Of a stretch of 37,827 bases of DNA, positions 14,017-22,474 are shown piece by piece. Every line of letters begins with the position of its first letter. The stretch's first letter is position 1. Both the position numbers and the translations under genes were made by a program. The stretch lies in the NCBI GenBank assembly GCA_003477305.1, contig DMTN01000054.1, positions 29,121 to 66,947 on the forward strand. Reading direction: 5' to 3'. The notes under the pieces were generated by a model that was not told the DNA's origin, did not search any database, and saw nothing but the letters and a program-made list of their open reading frames with translations. This DNA is from Acholeplasmatales bacterium (lineage in GTDB: Bacteria; Bacillota_I; Bacilli_A; Izemoplasmatales; Hujiaoplasmataceae).

Positions 14017-15306
14017 ATGAAACAAACTTCCGTGAAACAGAGAAATCTCGTCCTTTATCAGGTTTTCGTGCGCAACCATACACCGGAAGGAAACTTCGCC
14101 GGTCTCCGCGGCGACCTCGCCCGCATCCGCGACCTCGGCGCCGATTTCGTCTACCTCCTGCCGATCCATCCGATCGGCGTCAAGAACCGCAAGGGGACCC
14201 TCGGAAGCCCGTATTCGATCCGCGATTATCGTGCGATCAACCCCGAATACGGCACGCTCGCCGATTTTCAGGCGCTCGTCGACGATGTCCATGCGCACGG
14301 CATGAAGCTGATGATGGACGTCGTCTACAACCATACCTCGCGCGACTCGCGGTTGCTCGCCGAACATCCGGAGTGGTTCTACAAAAACGAGAAGGGCGAG
14401 TTTGCCAATCGTGTCGGTGAATGGTGGGACGTCACCGATTTCGATTTTGGTTCAGACAAGGCGCTCTGGGTCGAACTCGCCGATACGCTTCGGTTCTATG
14501 CGGAACGCGGCGTCGACGGGTTCCGCTGCGATGTCGCGAGCCTCGTCCCCGTGGCCTTCTGGAAGTACGCCCGCAAAGTCGTCGCCGCGGTGAATCCGAA
14601 AGTCGTCTGGTTGTCCGAGTCGGTGCACGGCGGATTCGTGAAATACATCCGCGACCGCGGCTTCAACGCCTGGTCGGAAGCGGAGATCTACGAGGCCTTC
14701 GACATGGCCTACGACTACGACGCGCAACCCTTCATGGAAGGGTATCTGAAAGGCAAGCGGCCGCTCCGCGAATTCCTCGAAGCGCTTCAGCGCCAGGAGG
14801 AAATCTATCCATGGAACTACGTGAAGATGCACAACGTCGAAAACCACGATAATCCCCGCATCGCCTTCTGGGTCGGAAACGATCCCGCGAAAATCCAGAA
14901 CTGGCATGCCTTCTGTTTCATGTTGAAAGGCAGCGCGATGGTGTATGCCGGCGCGGAGTATTCCTCCGACGCCCGTCCTGACCTCTTCGACCGCGATCCG
15001 GTCGTCAAGAAGGATGACATCTCCGATTTCATCCGCACCCTCATCAAGCTGAAGAAGCGCCCCGTTTTCGCGACCGGCAAGTATCAAATCACGATTCCGG
15101 AGATCGACGGCGTCGCGATCACGTCATTTGAAAACGATCGCGAAGCGTATGTCGGGATCTTCAACCTCGGTCAATCCGCCGGGTCCGTCGCCGTCCCGCT
15201 GCCGAATGGGAAGCACCGCAACGTCCTCGGCGGAAAGCATGTCGTGGTCGTAAACGGGTCCGTCGTCCTCACGCGCGTTCCAGTCATCGTCAAACTAACC
15301 AAGTAA
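14017..15306 (+). CDS. GH13 alpha-amylase-family glucan hydrolase or transglycosylase, cytosolic
   Basis: A 429-residue alpha-amylase-superfamily enzyme without a signal peptide, so probably acting on imported oligosaccharides. The four GH13 regions are visible: I, DVVYNHTS; II, GFRCDVAS with nucleophile Asp172; III, WLSES with acid/base Glu201; IV, NVENHDNP with Asp278. The N-terminal YQVFVRNHTPEGNFAGLRGDLARIRDLG is typical of small maltogenic amylases or alpha-glucosidases acting on short alpha-glucans. It is shorter than most (500-600 aa), with a reduced C-terminal beta domain. ATG 14017 is preferred over upstream in-frame starts because GGAAG precedes it and family homology begins just after it. 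Control by the divergent LacI regulator is likely. Confidence 0.92.
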   Translation: MKQTSVKQRNLVLYQVFVRNHTPEGNFAGLRGDLARIRDLGADFVYLLPIHPIGVKNRKGTLGSPYSIRDYRAINPEYGTLADFQALVDDVHAHGMKLMMDVVYNHTSRDSRLLAEHPEWFYKNEKGEFANRVGEWWDVTDFDFGSDKALWVELADTLRFYAERGVDGFRCDVASLVPVAFWKYARKVVAAVNPKVVWLSESVHGGFVKYIRDRGFNAWSEAEIYEAFDMAYDYDAQPFMEGYLKGKRPLREFLEALQRQEEIYPWNYVKMHNVENHDNPRIAFWVGNDPAKIQNWHAFCFMLKGSAMVYAGAEYSSDARPDLFDRDPVVKKDDISDFIRTLIKLKKRPVFATGKYQITIPEIDGVAITSFENDREAYVGIFNLGQSAGSVAVPLPNGKHRNVLGGKHVVVVNGSVVLTRVPVIVKLTK

Positions 15307-15332
15307 AAGAGCGGGCAACCGCTTTTTTACTT
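15301..15332 (+). terminator. Intrinsic terminator of the GH13 gene
   Basis: AAGTAAAAGAGCGG (15301-15314) pairs with CCGCTTTTTTACTT (15319-15332) around GCAA, with one G-T pair. The T run lies in the 3' arm. The stop codon TAA is inside the 5' arm. Confidence 0.9.
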
Positions 15333-15360
15333 GGGATAATGGCCCCTTTTTTGGTATAAT
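15331..15360 (+). promoter_or_regulatory. Promoter of trmFO-xerC-rlmH
   Basis: TTGGGA (15331-15336), 18-bp spacer, TATAAT (15355-15360), directly after the GH13 terminator. Confidence 0.72.
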
Positions 15361-15381
15361 GGGAACGAAGCAGGTGATTGT

Positions 15382-16695
15382 ATGACTTCCCCGTTCGTGA
15401 CCGTCATCGGGGCCGGCCTGGCCGGCGTCGAAGCGGCGTATCAACTCGCAAGACGGGGCATCCGCGTCCGGCTCGTCGAAATGAAGAAGATCAAGAAATC
15501 CCCGGCGCACATGCTCGACGGATTCGCCGAGCTCGTCTGTTCGAACTCGCTCGGAAGCGATTCGCTTCAAAACGCGAACGGCATCCTGAAGGAAGAACTG
15601 CGTCTGCTCGGATCGATCGTCATCAAGATCGCCGACGAAGTCAGGGTCCCCGCCGGCAGCGCCCTCGCGGTCGACCGCCTCGGTTTTTCCGAGCGTCTGA
15701 CGGCTGCGATCCGAAGCGAACCGCTGATTGAAATCATCGACGCAGAAGCCACGTCGATTCCGGACGGACATGTCATCATCGCCACCGGTCCGCTCACCAG
15801 CGACGCGATGTTCGAGGCGCTTCAAAAGCTGACCGGCGAAGACACCCTCTATTTCTACGATGCGGCCGCGCCGATCGTCGAATTCGATTCGATCGACATG
15901 TCGAAGGCATATTTCAAAAGCCGCTACGACAAAGGCGAAGCCACCTATATCAATTGTCCGATGACGAAAGCCGAATATGATATGTGGTACGACGAACTGG
16001 TCAAGGCCGAATGCGTCGAGGCGAAGGAGTTCGAACTGAAAGTCTTCGAAGGGTGCATGCCGTTCGAAGAAATGGCGAAACGCGGTCGTGAAACGCTCCT
16101 TTACGGACCGATGAAGCCGGTCGGGCTGGAGATCGCGCATGAAAAGCGGTCCCACGCCGTCGTCCAGCTTCGCCGCGACAACGCCGCCGCGACGCTGTAC
16201 AACATCGTCGGATTCCAGACCCATCTGACCTTCCCCGAACAGCGCCGGATCCTGCGGATGATCCCCGGACTCGAAAACGCCCGGTTCGCCCGCTATGGCG
16301 TGATGCACCGCAATTCGTTTCTCAACGCCCCGAAGATTCTCGACCGGTACTATCGCGTCAAGACAACCCCGCGCATCTACATCGCCGGACAACTGTCGGG
16401 CGTCGAGGGCTACGTCGAAAGCGTCGGATCCGGCCTGGCCGCCGCCCTGAACATGGCGAGGCAGATCCGCGGCTGGGATCCCATCGCTTTCCCGGATGAA
16501 AGCGTGATCGGTGCCTTGGCGCGATATCTGGCCAATACGGCGATCTCCGACTTTCAGCCGATGAACGCCAATTTCGGGCTTTTTCCTCCACTTGAAACCA
16601 GAACGCAAAGACAACAGCGAAAGACCATCTATGGCGAACGCGCGCTCGCTGCGATCCGTCAAATGATCGGAGACGGCATCCTTGACAAACCGTGA
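15382..16695 (+). CDS. trmFO: Methylenetetrahydrofolate--tRNA-(uracil-5-)-methyltransferase TrmFO
   Basis: A 437-residue flavoenzyme that makes m5U54 in the tRNA T-loop using methylene-THF as carbon donor and FAD as reductant. The start has the FAD motif VIGAGLAGVEAAYQLARRG; ELVCSNSLGSD is the TrmFO-specific block, followed by KEELRxLGS, VPAGSALAVDR, the FEGCMPFEEMAxRGRETLLYGPMKPVGL block and the C-terminal AGQLSGVEGYVES. Length is standard (430-445). AGGTGA lies about 7 nt before the ATG. The xerC start overlaps its 3' end. TrmFO followed by a XerC-type recombinase is a known gene order in Bacillota (trmFO-codV). Confidence 0.97.
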   Translation: MTSPFVTVIGAGLAGVEAAYQLARRGIRVRLVEMKKIKKSPAHMLDGFAELVCSNSLGSDSLQNANGILKEELRLLGSIVIKIADEVRVPAGSALAVDRLGFSERLTAAIRSEPLIEIIDAEATSIPDGHVIIATGPLTSDAMFEALQKLTGEDTLYFYDAAAPIVEFDSIDMSKAYFKSRYDKGEATYINCPMTKAEYDMWYDELVKAECVEAKEFELKVFEGCMPFEEMAKRGRETLLYGPMKPVGLEIAHEKRSHAVVQLRRDNAAATLYNIVGFQTHLTFPEQRRILRMIPGLENARFARYGVMHRNSFLNAPKILDRYYRVKTTPRIYIAGQLSGVEGYVESVGSGLAAALNMARQIRGWDPIAFPDESVIGALARYLANTAISDFQPMNANFGLFPPLETRTQRQQRKTIYGERALAAIRQMIGDGILDKP

Positions 16696-17596
16696 GATCA
16701 TCGATTTTTACCGAAGCTATCTGGAAGATCAGAAGCACTATTCGCCGCACACCGTGACGGCGTATTTGGACGATCTTTTGACGCTCGTCGGGTTTCTGGA
16801 ACATGAAGATCTCGGCACCCTCGAAGACGTCACCGACCGCATCGCGAAGTTTTTCATCGCCCATCTGCACGGCACCTATACGCCGGGATCGATCCGGCGG
16901 AAGATTTCCTCCGTCCGCACGCTGTACCGGCTTTTGTTTGAGGACGGCGCGGTCCACGAAAATCCGTTTTCAGGAGCGGCGCTGCCGAAAGTCGCGAAAA
17001 CCTTGCCGAAATTCGCCTATGAGGACGAAATCGTCGGATTTCTCGACGGAATCGACGATACGACCCTGAAAGGCCGCCGGGATGCGGCGATGTTCGAATT
17101 GCTCTATGGCTCGGGAATCCGCGTCGGCGAACTCGTCGGCCTCAAGACGACCGATCTCGATTTCGGAACCAAGACCCTGCTGGTCCATGGCAAGGGGTCG
17201 AAGGACCGGTATGTGCCGATGCACGACGGTTCGATCGACAAACTGAAGAACTATCTCGTGCTGGTTCGTCCGGTCTTCCGGACCCGCACCGTCGCGATCG
17301 ACGACCATTCCCTCTTTGTCAATTTCAAAGGCGGACCGCTGACCGATCGCGGCGTGCGCGACATTTTGACCAAGGAACTCGAACGTCAGGCGTCGACGCT
17401 GCAGATGTCGCCTCATGCGTTCCGCCATTCATTCGCGACGCATCTGCTCGACCACGGCGTCGATCTCCGCACGGTTCAGGAACTGCTCGGTCATGCGAGT
17501 CTGTCGACGACGCAGATTTATACCAAGGTATCCACGGAGCGCATGCGTGAAGTCTATGCGAAAAGCCATCCGCGGGCGAAGAAGGCGGAACGATGA
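16682..17596 (+). CDS. xerC: Tyrosine recombinase XerC
   Basis: A 304-residue site-specific recombinase for chromosome-dimer resolution at dif. All catalytic residues are present: R147 (GSGIRVGEL), K171 (HGKGSKDR), H245 and R248 (HAFRH), H271 (LGHAS) and Y280 (IYTK). The N-terminal SAM-like core-binding domain (IIDFYRSYLEDQKHYSPHTVTAYLDDL) is intact and the length is normal. The only good start in frame is TTG 16682, with GGAGA about 8 nt upstream, which overlaps trmFO by 14 nt. The adjacency to trmFO favours XerC/CodV over XerD or a phage integrase; no attachment site or phage gene is nearby. Confidence 0.9.
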   Translation: MTNREIIDFYRSYLEDQKHYSPHTVTAYLDDLLTLVGFLEHEDLGTLEDVTDRIAKFFIAHLHGTYTPGSIRRKISSVRTLYRLLFEDGAVHENPFSGAALPKVAKTLPKFAYEDEIVGFLDGIDDTTLKGRRDAAMFELLYGSGIRVGELVGLKTTDLDFGTKTLLVHGKGSKDRYVPMHDGSIDKLKNYLVLVRPVFRTRTVAIDDHSLFVNFKGGPLTDRGVRDILTKELERQASTLQMSPHAFRHSFATHLLDHGVDLRTVQELLGHASLSTTQIYTKVSTERMREVYAKSHPRAKKAER

Positions 17597-18075
17597 TCGC
17601 CGTCACGCTGCTTTCCGTCGGAAAGCTCAAAGAAAATTATCTGCGCGAGGGCGTTGCCGAATATGCGAAGCGCCTTGCCAAGTTCTGCACCTTCGATTCG
17701 ATCGAAGTCGCCGATGTCAAGATTCCCGATGATCCGTCGCCTGCGGAAGCGGCGAAGGTGCTCGAGACGGAAGGGGCGGCGATCCTCGCGCGGCTTCCGA
17801 AGAATACCCTCGTCATCGCACTCGCCGTCGAAGGCGGACCGCTGTCGAGCCCCGCGTTCGCCGATCTGATCGGCGAAGCGGCCAACCGCGGGACCTCCCG
17901 GATCTGCTTTGTCATCGGCGGATCGCTCGGTTTGTCCGAGGCCGTCAAGCACGCATCCGACCGGCTCCTCTCGTTTTCCCCGATGACCTTCCCGCACCAG
18001 CTGATGCGGCTGCTCTTCATCGAACAGTTGTATCGCGCCTTCACGATCCTTCACCATCAGACCTACCATAAATAA
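17593..18075 (+). CDS. rlmH: 23S rRNA (pseudouridine1915-N3)-methyltransferase RlmH
   Basis: A 160-residue SPOUT methyltransferase modifying helix 69 of 23S rRNA. The opening ITLLSVGKLKE-type strand (here VTLLSVGKLKENYLREGVAEYAKRL), the ALAVEGGPLSSPAFADLI segment, the knot FVIGGSLGLSEAV and the C-terminal LLFIEQLYRAFTILHHQTYHK are all diagnostic. Length is exactly as expected. Its ATG overlaps the xerC stop (ATGA). A strong bidirectional terminator follows directly. In many Bacillota rlmH stands alone near the origin, so its place behind trmFO-xerC is somewhat unusual. Confidence 0.97.
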   Translation: MIAVTLLSVGKLKENYLREGVAEYAKRLAKFCTFDSIEVADVKIPDDPSPAEAAKVLETEGAAILARLPKNTLVIALAVEGGPLSSPAFADLIGEAANRGTSRICFVIGGSLGLSEAVKHASDRLLSFSPMTFPHQLMRLLFIEQLYRAFTILHHQTYHK

Positions 18076-18104
18076 GAAGACGAAGCCGCCGGCTTCGTCT
18101 TCTT
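18074..18104. terminator. Bidirectional terminator between rlmH and pepT
   Basis: AAGAAGACGAAGCC (18074-18087) and GGCTTCGTCTTCTT (18091-18104) form a perfect 14-bp stem with a 3-nt loop, between convergent genes. T-rich stretches flank it only modestly, but stem strength and position support the call. Confidence 0.85.
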
Positions 18105-18118
18105 CATTCTGATTGATA

Positions 18119-19345
18119 TCATTTTTTCAAAGCCGCGATGTCGGAAAGAAGCGTGATGACGACGTTGACGGCCTGGTCCATCTCGTCGATCGAGGCGTAT
18201 TCGTACGGCCCGTGGTAATTGTATCCGCCGGTGCCGAGGTTCGGGCAGGGCAGTCCCATATAAGTGAGGCGGGCGCCGTCGGTGCCGCCACGGATCGGTT
18301 CGACGATCGGTTCAAGACCGTTTTTCCGGATCGCGTCAAGGGCGAACTCGACGATTTCCATCCGGGATTCGAGCAACCCGCGCATGTTCTGGTATTGTTC
18401 GCGGATCTCGAGGACGCAGGTGCCTTCGCCGTATTTTCGGTTCAGATACGCCGCGGCGTTTCGGAAGTCCTGTTTTTGGCGTTCGAACAAGGCGGCGTCA
18501 TGGTTGCGGACGATGTACTCAGCCGTCGTCTTCTCGCAGGTCCCGTGCAGTTCCGTCGGATGGTTGAACCCTTCGTACTTCTCCGTCAGTTCGGGACGGT
18601 CGGACAAAGGCAACAGCGCGTCGAATTCGGAGGCAAGGCGGATCGAGTTGAGCATTTTCTTTTTGGCCGATCCGGGATGGACCGACTTGCCGATGAAGCT
18701 TGCGGTCACGCCGGCGGCGTTGAAGTTTTCGAAAGCGATCTCGCCGACCTTGGAGCCGTCAAGCGTGTAGCCGAAGTCGGCGCCGACGGCCGATACGTCG
18801 AGATGCGTCGTCCCCTGTCCGACTTCCTCGTCGGGTGTGAAGACGATCTTGATCGTTCCATGCTGGATCGTCGGGTCGGCGATGAGGCGTTCGACGACCG
18901 TCATGATCTCGGCGACGCCGGCCTTGTCGTCGGCGCCGAGCAAGGTCGATCCGTCGGTGACGATCAGATCCTGTCCGACGTTGTCCTTGAGCCAGGGGAA
19001 GACGGCCGGGTCGAGGATGAGGTTCTTGCGGGGATCGAGGACGATCGGCGTTCCGTCGTACTTTTGGACGATGCGGGGGTTCACGTGGTTGCCGGAGGCA
19101 TCCGGCGAGGTATCCACATGGGCGATCAGGGCGACCGTCGGAGCGGACACTCCGGCGCTGCCGGGAAGCGTGCCGATGACGTATCCGTATGAATCGATAT
19201 TGGCTTCAATGCCGAAACCGCGCAGTTCGTCTTTCAGCGCCTCGAGCAGGATCAATTGCTTCGCGGTGGATGGATAGGTCGTCGCGTGATGGTCGGACTG
19301 GGTGTCGTAGGCGGCGTACTGCAGCAGGCGTTCGTATGCTTTCAT
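18119..19345 (-). CDS. pepT: Peptidase T (tripeptide aminopeptidase)
   Basis: A 408-residue cytosolic M20 di-zinc aminopeptidase releasing N-terminal residues from tripeptides. Metal and catalytic residues line up with the known PepT set: H76 and D78 in HVDTSPD, D139/D140 in GADDKAG, E173/E174 in PDEEVG, D196 in YTLDGS and H378 in GGYNYHG. The N-terminus MKAYERLLQYAAYDTQSD is typical. The ATG at 19345 is preferred to longer in-frame starts because GGAGG lies about 7 nt upstream and the protein then has the standard length. It is monocistronic, transcribed toward rlmH. Confidence 0.96.
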   Translation of the reverse strand: MKAYERLLQYAAYDTQSDHHATTYPSTAKQLILLEALKDELRGFGIEANIDSYGYVIGTLPGSAGVSAPTVALIAHVDTSPDASGNHVNPRIVQKYDGTPIVLDPRKNLILDPAVFPWLKDNVGQDLIVTDGSTLLGADDKAGVAEIMTVVERLIADPTIQHGTIKIVFTPDEEVGQGTTHLDVSAVGADFGYTLDGSKVGEIAFENFNAAGVTASFIGKSVHPGSAKKKMLNSIRLASEFDALLPLSDRPELTEKYEGFNHPTELHGTCEKTTAEYIVRNHDAALFERQKQDFRNAAAYLNRKYGEGTCVLEIREQYQNMRGLLESRMEIVEFALDAIRKNGLEPIVEPIRGGTDGARLTYMGLPCPNLGTGGYNYHGPYEYASIDEMDQAVNVVITLLSDIAALKK

Positions 19346-19522
19346 GGGGATCCTCCAGAAGGGGTGCTTGACCATATTATAGTACAAATCCGGTGAATCG
19401 CGTATGCAAGATGCGCCGGTAGCGTCGATTTTCGCATCGCACAAATCGCTTGCGGTTTTCGCACCCACTGCGCAAGTTATGATATAATAGTCATACATCA
19501 AAGGAACCAAGGAAGTGCCGTC
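19346..19522. promoter_or_regulatory. Divergent promoter region pepT / hydrolase-acyltransferase operon
   Basis: On the minus strand TATAAT (19376-19381) serves pepT with no good -35. On the plus strand TGATATAAT (19480-19488) is an extended -10 for the fusion-gene operon. Between them TTTTCGCA is repeated at 19429-19436 and 19456-19463 (27 bp apart), a possible regulator site. Confidence 0.6.
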
Positions 19523-21778
19523 ATGATGAAAGAAATCACGATTGCGGCGACCCGCCGCGGGAATCTCGCCCGCCGGATCGTCCGCCTGGGTCAAACCATC
19601 CCCGCCATCAGGCGCCGCGACCGGGTCGCCCTGGGGCGCATCTACCGTTCGACGCTGTCCGAGCGCTTTTCCTATCCGCGGCGCGTCGAGGCCGTCTGGA
19701 TCGATGTCGGCAAGAATCGCGTCGAAGTGTTGCGGGGGTCATCCGGAGCGGTTGCTTCGGGAGCCGCCTTGCATCTGCACGGCGGCGCCTTCATCTATCC
19801 CTACAACGATACCTACCGCCGCGCCGCGCTCGAAATCTTCGACCGCACCGGCATGACGGTCTACTCACCCGACTATCGGATCGCGCCCGCCCATCCCTAT
19901 CCGGCGGCGCTCGACGATACCGTCGCGACCTACCGCCGCATCCTCGCCGACGGCGTGCCCGGCAATCGCATCGCGGTCATCGGCGATTCCGCCGGGGGCG
20001 GGTTAAGTCTTTCTCTCGTGATGCGCCTGCGCGAACTGTCGCTTCCGCTTCCCGGGGCGATCGTGACCTTCTCGGCCTGGACCGATCTCGCCATGACCGG
20101 TTCGTCGATCCAAACCAACGCCGGCCGCGATCCGATGTTCGGCGAGGGCTCCGAACCGTTGCATCCCGAACGCTACGCCGGTTCAACGTCCTTCAGCAAT
20201 CCGCTCGTATCGCCCAAATATGGAACATATGAGCGTTTTCCGCCCCTGCTCATGCATGTCGGCGGGTTCGAAATCATCCTCTCCGACACGCTTGACGTCG
20301 CCGCCAAGGCGGACGCGGCGGGAGTCGATGTCACGGTCATGCGCTACGAAGGCATGTTCCACGGCTTTCAGCTCGGCTTCGGGCTCGTCCCCGAGGCGAA
20401 GCAGGCATGGTCGGCGACCGGCGGCTTCATCAAAACGATCTTCGGCGCGGAATCCGCGCCGGATTCGAAAGGAACGACACGCACGATGACCGACACCAAA
20501 GAATGGTTCAGGCTCGACAACGCCGCGAAGATCTTCCCGGCCATTTCGACGAAGAAGGAGACCAATACCTTCCGGATCCAAATCGCCCTCACGGAACCGA
20601 TCGACCCGGAAGGTCTCCAAAAGGCGGTCGACGCCGCCATCGAACGCTATCCGCTTTTCAAGGTCCGTCTGAAAAACGGCTTCTTTTGGAAATACCTGGA
20701 CTATAACGACGCGCCCTTCACGGTCCAGCCGCTCCCGCATATCGTCTGCGGCAGCCTCTTGCCGAAGGAACACAACGGCTATCTCTTCCAGATTTACTAT
20801 CGCGGTCCGTTGTTCGTCCTCGAGATGTTCCATTCGCTGGCGGACGGATCGGGCGCGATCATGTTCGTGAAGACGATCCTCTATGAGTATCTGACGTCGA
20901 TCGGCAAGAAAATCACCCCCGACAATCTGATCCTGACGCGCGATTCGAAGCCGACGAAAGCGGAATACGAGGACAGCCAGGCGACCTACTACGACCCGAA
21001 GAACCACGCCCATGTGAAAGAAGACAAGGCGTTCTTCGTCAAGGGGACGCCGATCCCCAACGACTACATCGGCCTCATTGCCGGCACGATTTCCACCGAA
21101 AAGATGCTATCGCTCGCCCGCTCCCGCCAGGCGACCGCCACGGAATATCTCGCGGCGTTGATGATGCATGTCATCTACGTCACGCAGATCCAGTACCGCG
21201 AGCATTTGAAGGAAAACCAGAAACCGGTCAAGATCTTCGTGCCGGTGAACCTGCGCCGGCACTTCCCGTCGCAGACGCTCCGCAATTTCTCGATCTTCGC
21301 GAAGTCGGACATGCGGATGAACCGCTCCGACATCACCTTCGACGAGATCCTCGAACTCGTCAAGAAGCAGTTCGCCGCCGGCATGACAAAGTCCGAACTG
21401 CAGCGCAAGATGTCGGAAAACTACCACTTCGAAAAGAACGTTTTCCTGCGCGCCACGCCATACTTCATCAAACTTTATGCACTCAAGATCGGATACGCGA
21501 TCATGGGCCTCTCGCTCAACACCCTGAGCATGTCCAACATGGGCAAATTCGAGATTCCGGTGTCGATGGAACCGTATATCGACAACGTCGCCTGCGCCGT
21601 CTATTCGGGTAAATACAACACGCTGAACATCGGCATCATGTCGATCGGCGACAAGTTCAAGATCACGTTCACGCGGTCGATCCTCGAAACCAACGCCGAA
21701 CGCGAATTCTTCCGCCATTTCACCGCCCGCGGGATCGACGTCGAAGTCGAAAGCAATTTCGTGGAGGAATATCTATGA
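19523..21778 (+). CDS. Fusion of HSL-type alpha/beta hydrolase and condensation-like alcohol acyltransferase
   Basis: A 751-residue protein with two enzyme domains. Residues ~1-315 form an alpha/beta-hydrolase fold-3 (hormone-sensitive-lipase-like) domain: oxyanion HGG (86-88), nucleophile Ser156 in GDSAGG, acid near E250/D255, His280 in FHGFQ. After a short linker, residues ~322-751 form a CoA-dependent acyltransferase/condensation-like domain of the alcohol-acetyltransferase type, with HSLADG (H437, D441, G442) as its HxxxDG active site. The frame is continuous. At the junction an in-frame ATG (20486) lies 11 nt after AAAGGAA, looking like a relic or active internal start for the second domain. 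In related Bacillota I recall the two domains as separate neighbours with a DUF6320 gene; here that gene follows with an ATGA overlap. Ester formation and cleavage on a lipid or glycan is inferred. Confidence 0.87.
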   Translation: MMKEITIAATRRGNLARRIVRLGQTIPAIRRRDRVALGRIYRSTLSERFSYPRRVEAVWIDVGKNRVEVLRGSSGAVASGAALHLHGGAFIYPYNDTYRRAALEIFDRTGMTVYSPDYRIAPAHPYPAALDDTVATYRRILADGVPGNRIAVIGDSAGGGLSLSLVMRLRELSLPLPGAIVTFSAWTDLAMTGSSIQTNAGRDPMFGEGSEPLHPERYAGSTSFSNPLVSPKYGTYERFPPLLMHVGGFEIILSDTLDVAAKADAAGVDVTVMRYEGMFHGFQLGFGLVPEAKQAWSATGGFIKTIFGAESAPDSKGTTRTMTDTKEWFRLDNAAKIFPAISTKKETNTFRIQIALTEPIDPEGLQKAVDAAIERYPLFKVRLKNGFFWKYLDYNDAPFTVQPLPHIVCGSLLPKEHNGYLFQIYYRGPLFVLEMFHSLADGSGAIMFVKTILYEYLTSIGKKITPDNLILTRDSKPTKAEYEDSQATYYDPKNHAHVKEDKAFFVKGTPIPNDYIGLIAGTISTEKMLSLARSRQATATEYLAALMMHVIYVTQIQYREHLKENQKPVKIFVPVNLRRHFPSQTLRNFSIFAKSDMRMNRSDITFDEILELVKKQFAAGMTKSELQRKMSENYHFEKNVFLRATPYFIKLYALKIGYAIMGLSLNTLSMSNMGKFEIPVSMEPYIDNVACAVYSGKYNTLNIGIMSIGDKFKITFTRSILETNAEREFFRHFTARGIDVEVESNFVEEYL

Positions 21779-22461
21779 AACACTGCGACAAGTGCAACGT
21801 CGACATCCGGACCCACTTCAAGTACTGCCCGCTCTGCCATCAGGTGCTCCAGGGTGAGGACGAGCCGAACTTCGCCGAGGTTTACCCGGAGTGCATCCCC
21901 TCGCACCGCGAGGTCCTGCCCATCACGAAAAAGGTCCTGTTGTTCGTCACGTTCGTTTCGATCGCCACATTGTTCTTCGTCAATCTGTTCACCCGCATGC
22001 CGGGTGACCAGTGGTGGAGTCCGATCCCGATCGGCGCGATCCTGTATTTCTGGCTGCTCGTCCGCTACGGCATCCTGACGAAGCAGAACATCGCCTTCCG
22101 CATCGCCTTTCTGACGACGGTGCTGATCCTGATCCTGAACGGCTTCGACGAGTTCATCGACGGCCCGCAGGGCTGGGCGCTTCGCTACGTCACGCCGCTT
22201 GCCCTCCTCGCCTGCAACCTGGCGATTTCATTCATCATCTGGATCAAGCGGATCAACCACCGCGACTACATCGTCTATCTGCTCACGATCCTCGTCTTCT
22301 CGCTGATCCCGCTCGTCTTCGTCTTGGTCGGGACCATCCCCAAGGATTTCGCGTGGCCGTCGATCGCCTCCTTCGGAGCGGCGATGTTCATCCTGCTCGT
22401 CATCATTTTCTTCTTCCCGAAATCGATCAAGGAAGAAATCCGCAAGCGATTCCATCTTTGA
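21775..22461 (+). CDS. Zinc-ribbon membrane protein (DUF6320-like)
   Basis: A 228-residue membrane protein. The N-terminal 25 residues form a zinc-ribbon half-knuckle pair (CDKCNVD and YCPLCHQ, i.e. two CxxC pairs). After a linker come about six hydrophobic helices from residue ~42 on (KVLLFVTFVSIATLFF..., IGAILYFWLLV, FLTTVLILILNGF, PLALLACNLAISFIIWI, YLLTILVFSLIPLVFVLV, AAMFILLVIIFFFP). This architecture matches DUF6320 proteins, which I recall as neighbours of condensation-like alcohol acyltransferases. Its start overlaps the acyltransferase stop by 4 nt, so it is probably a membrane partner or acyl/alcohol carrier for that enzyme. No catalytic motif is visible. Confidence 0.75.
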   Translation: MKHCDKCNVDIRTHFKYCPLCHQVLQGEDEPNFAEVYPECIPSHREVLPITKKVLLFVTFVSIATLFFVNLFTRMPGDQWWSPIPIGAILYFWLLVRYGILTKQNIAFRIAFLTTVLILILNGFDEFIDGPQGWALRYVTPLALLACNLAISFIIWIKRINHRDYIVYLLTILVFSLIPLVFVLVGTIPKDFAWPSIASFGAAMFILLVIIFFFPKSIKEEIRKRFHL

Positions 22462-22474
22462 GGAGGAACGGCCG

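Noticed and set aside
15295..16701. 468-residue minus-strand open frame opposite trmFO
   Set aside because: Antisense to a fully conserved TrmFO; no start signals.
16682..17596. Phage or integrative-element integrase
   Set aside because: Position behind trmFO, full-length Xer architecture, and no phage genes or att-like repeats favour XerC.
19346..19594. N-terminal extension of PepT to 491 residues
   Set aside because: It would run through the divergent promoter region; GGAGG before ATG 19345 and normal family length support the shorter form.
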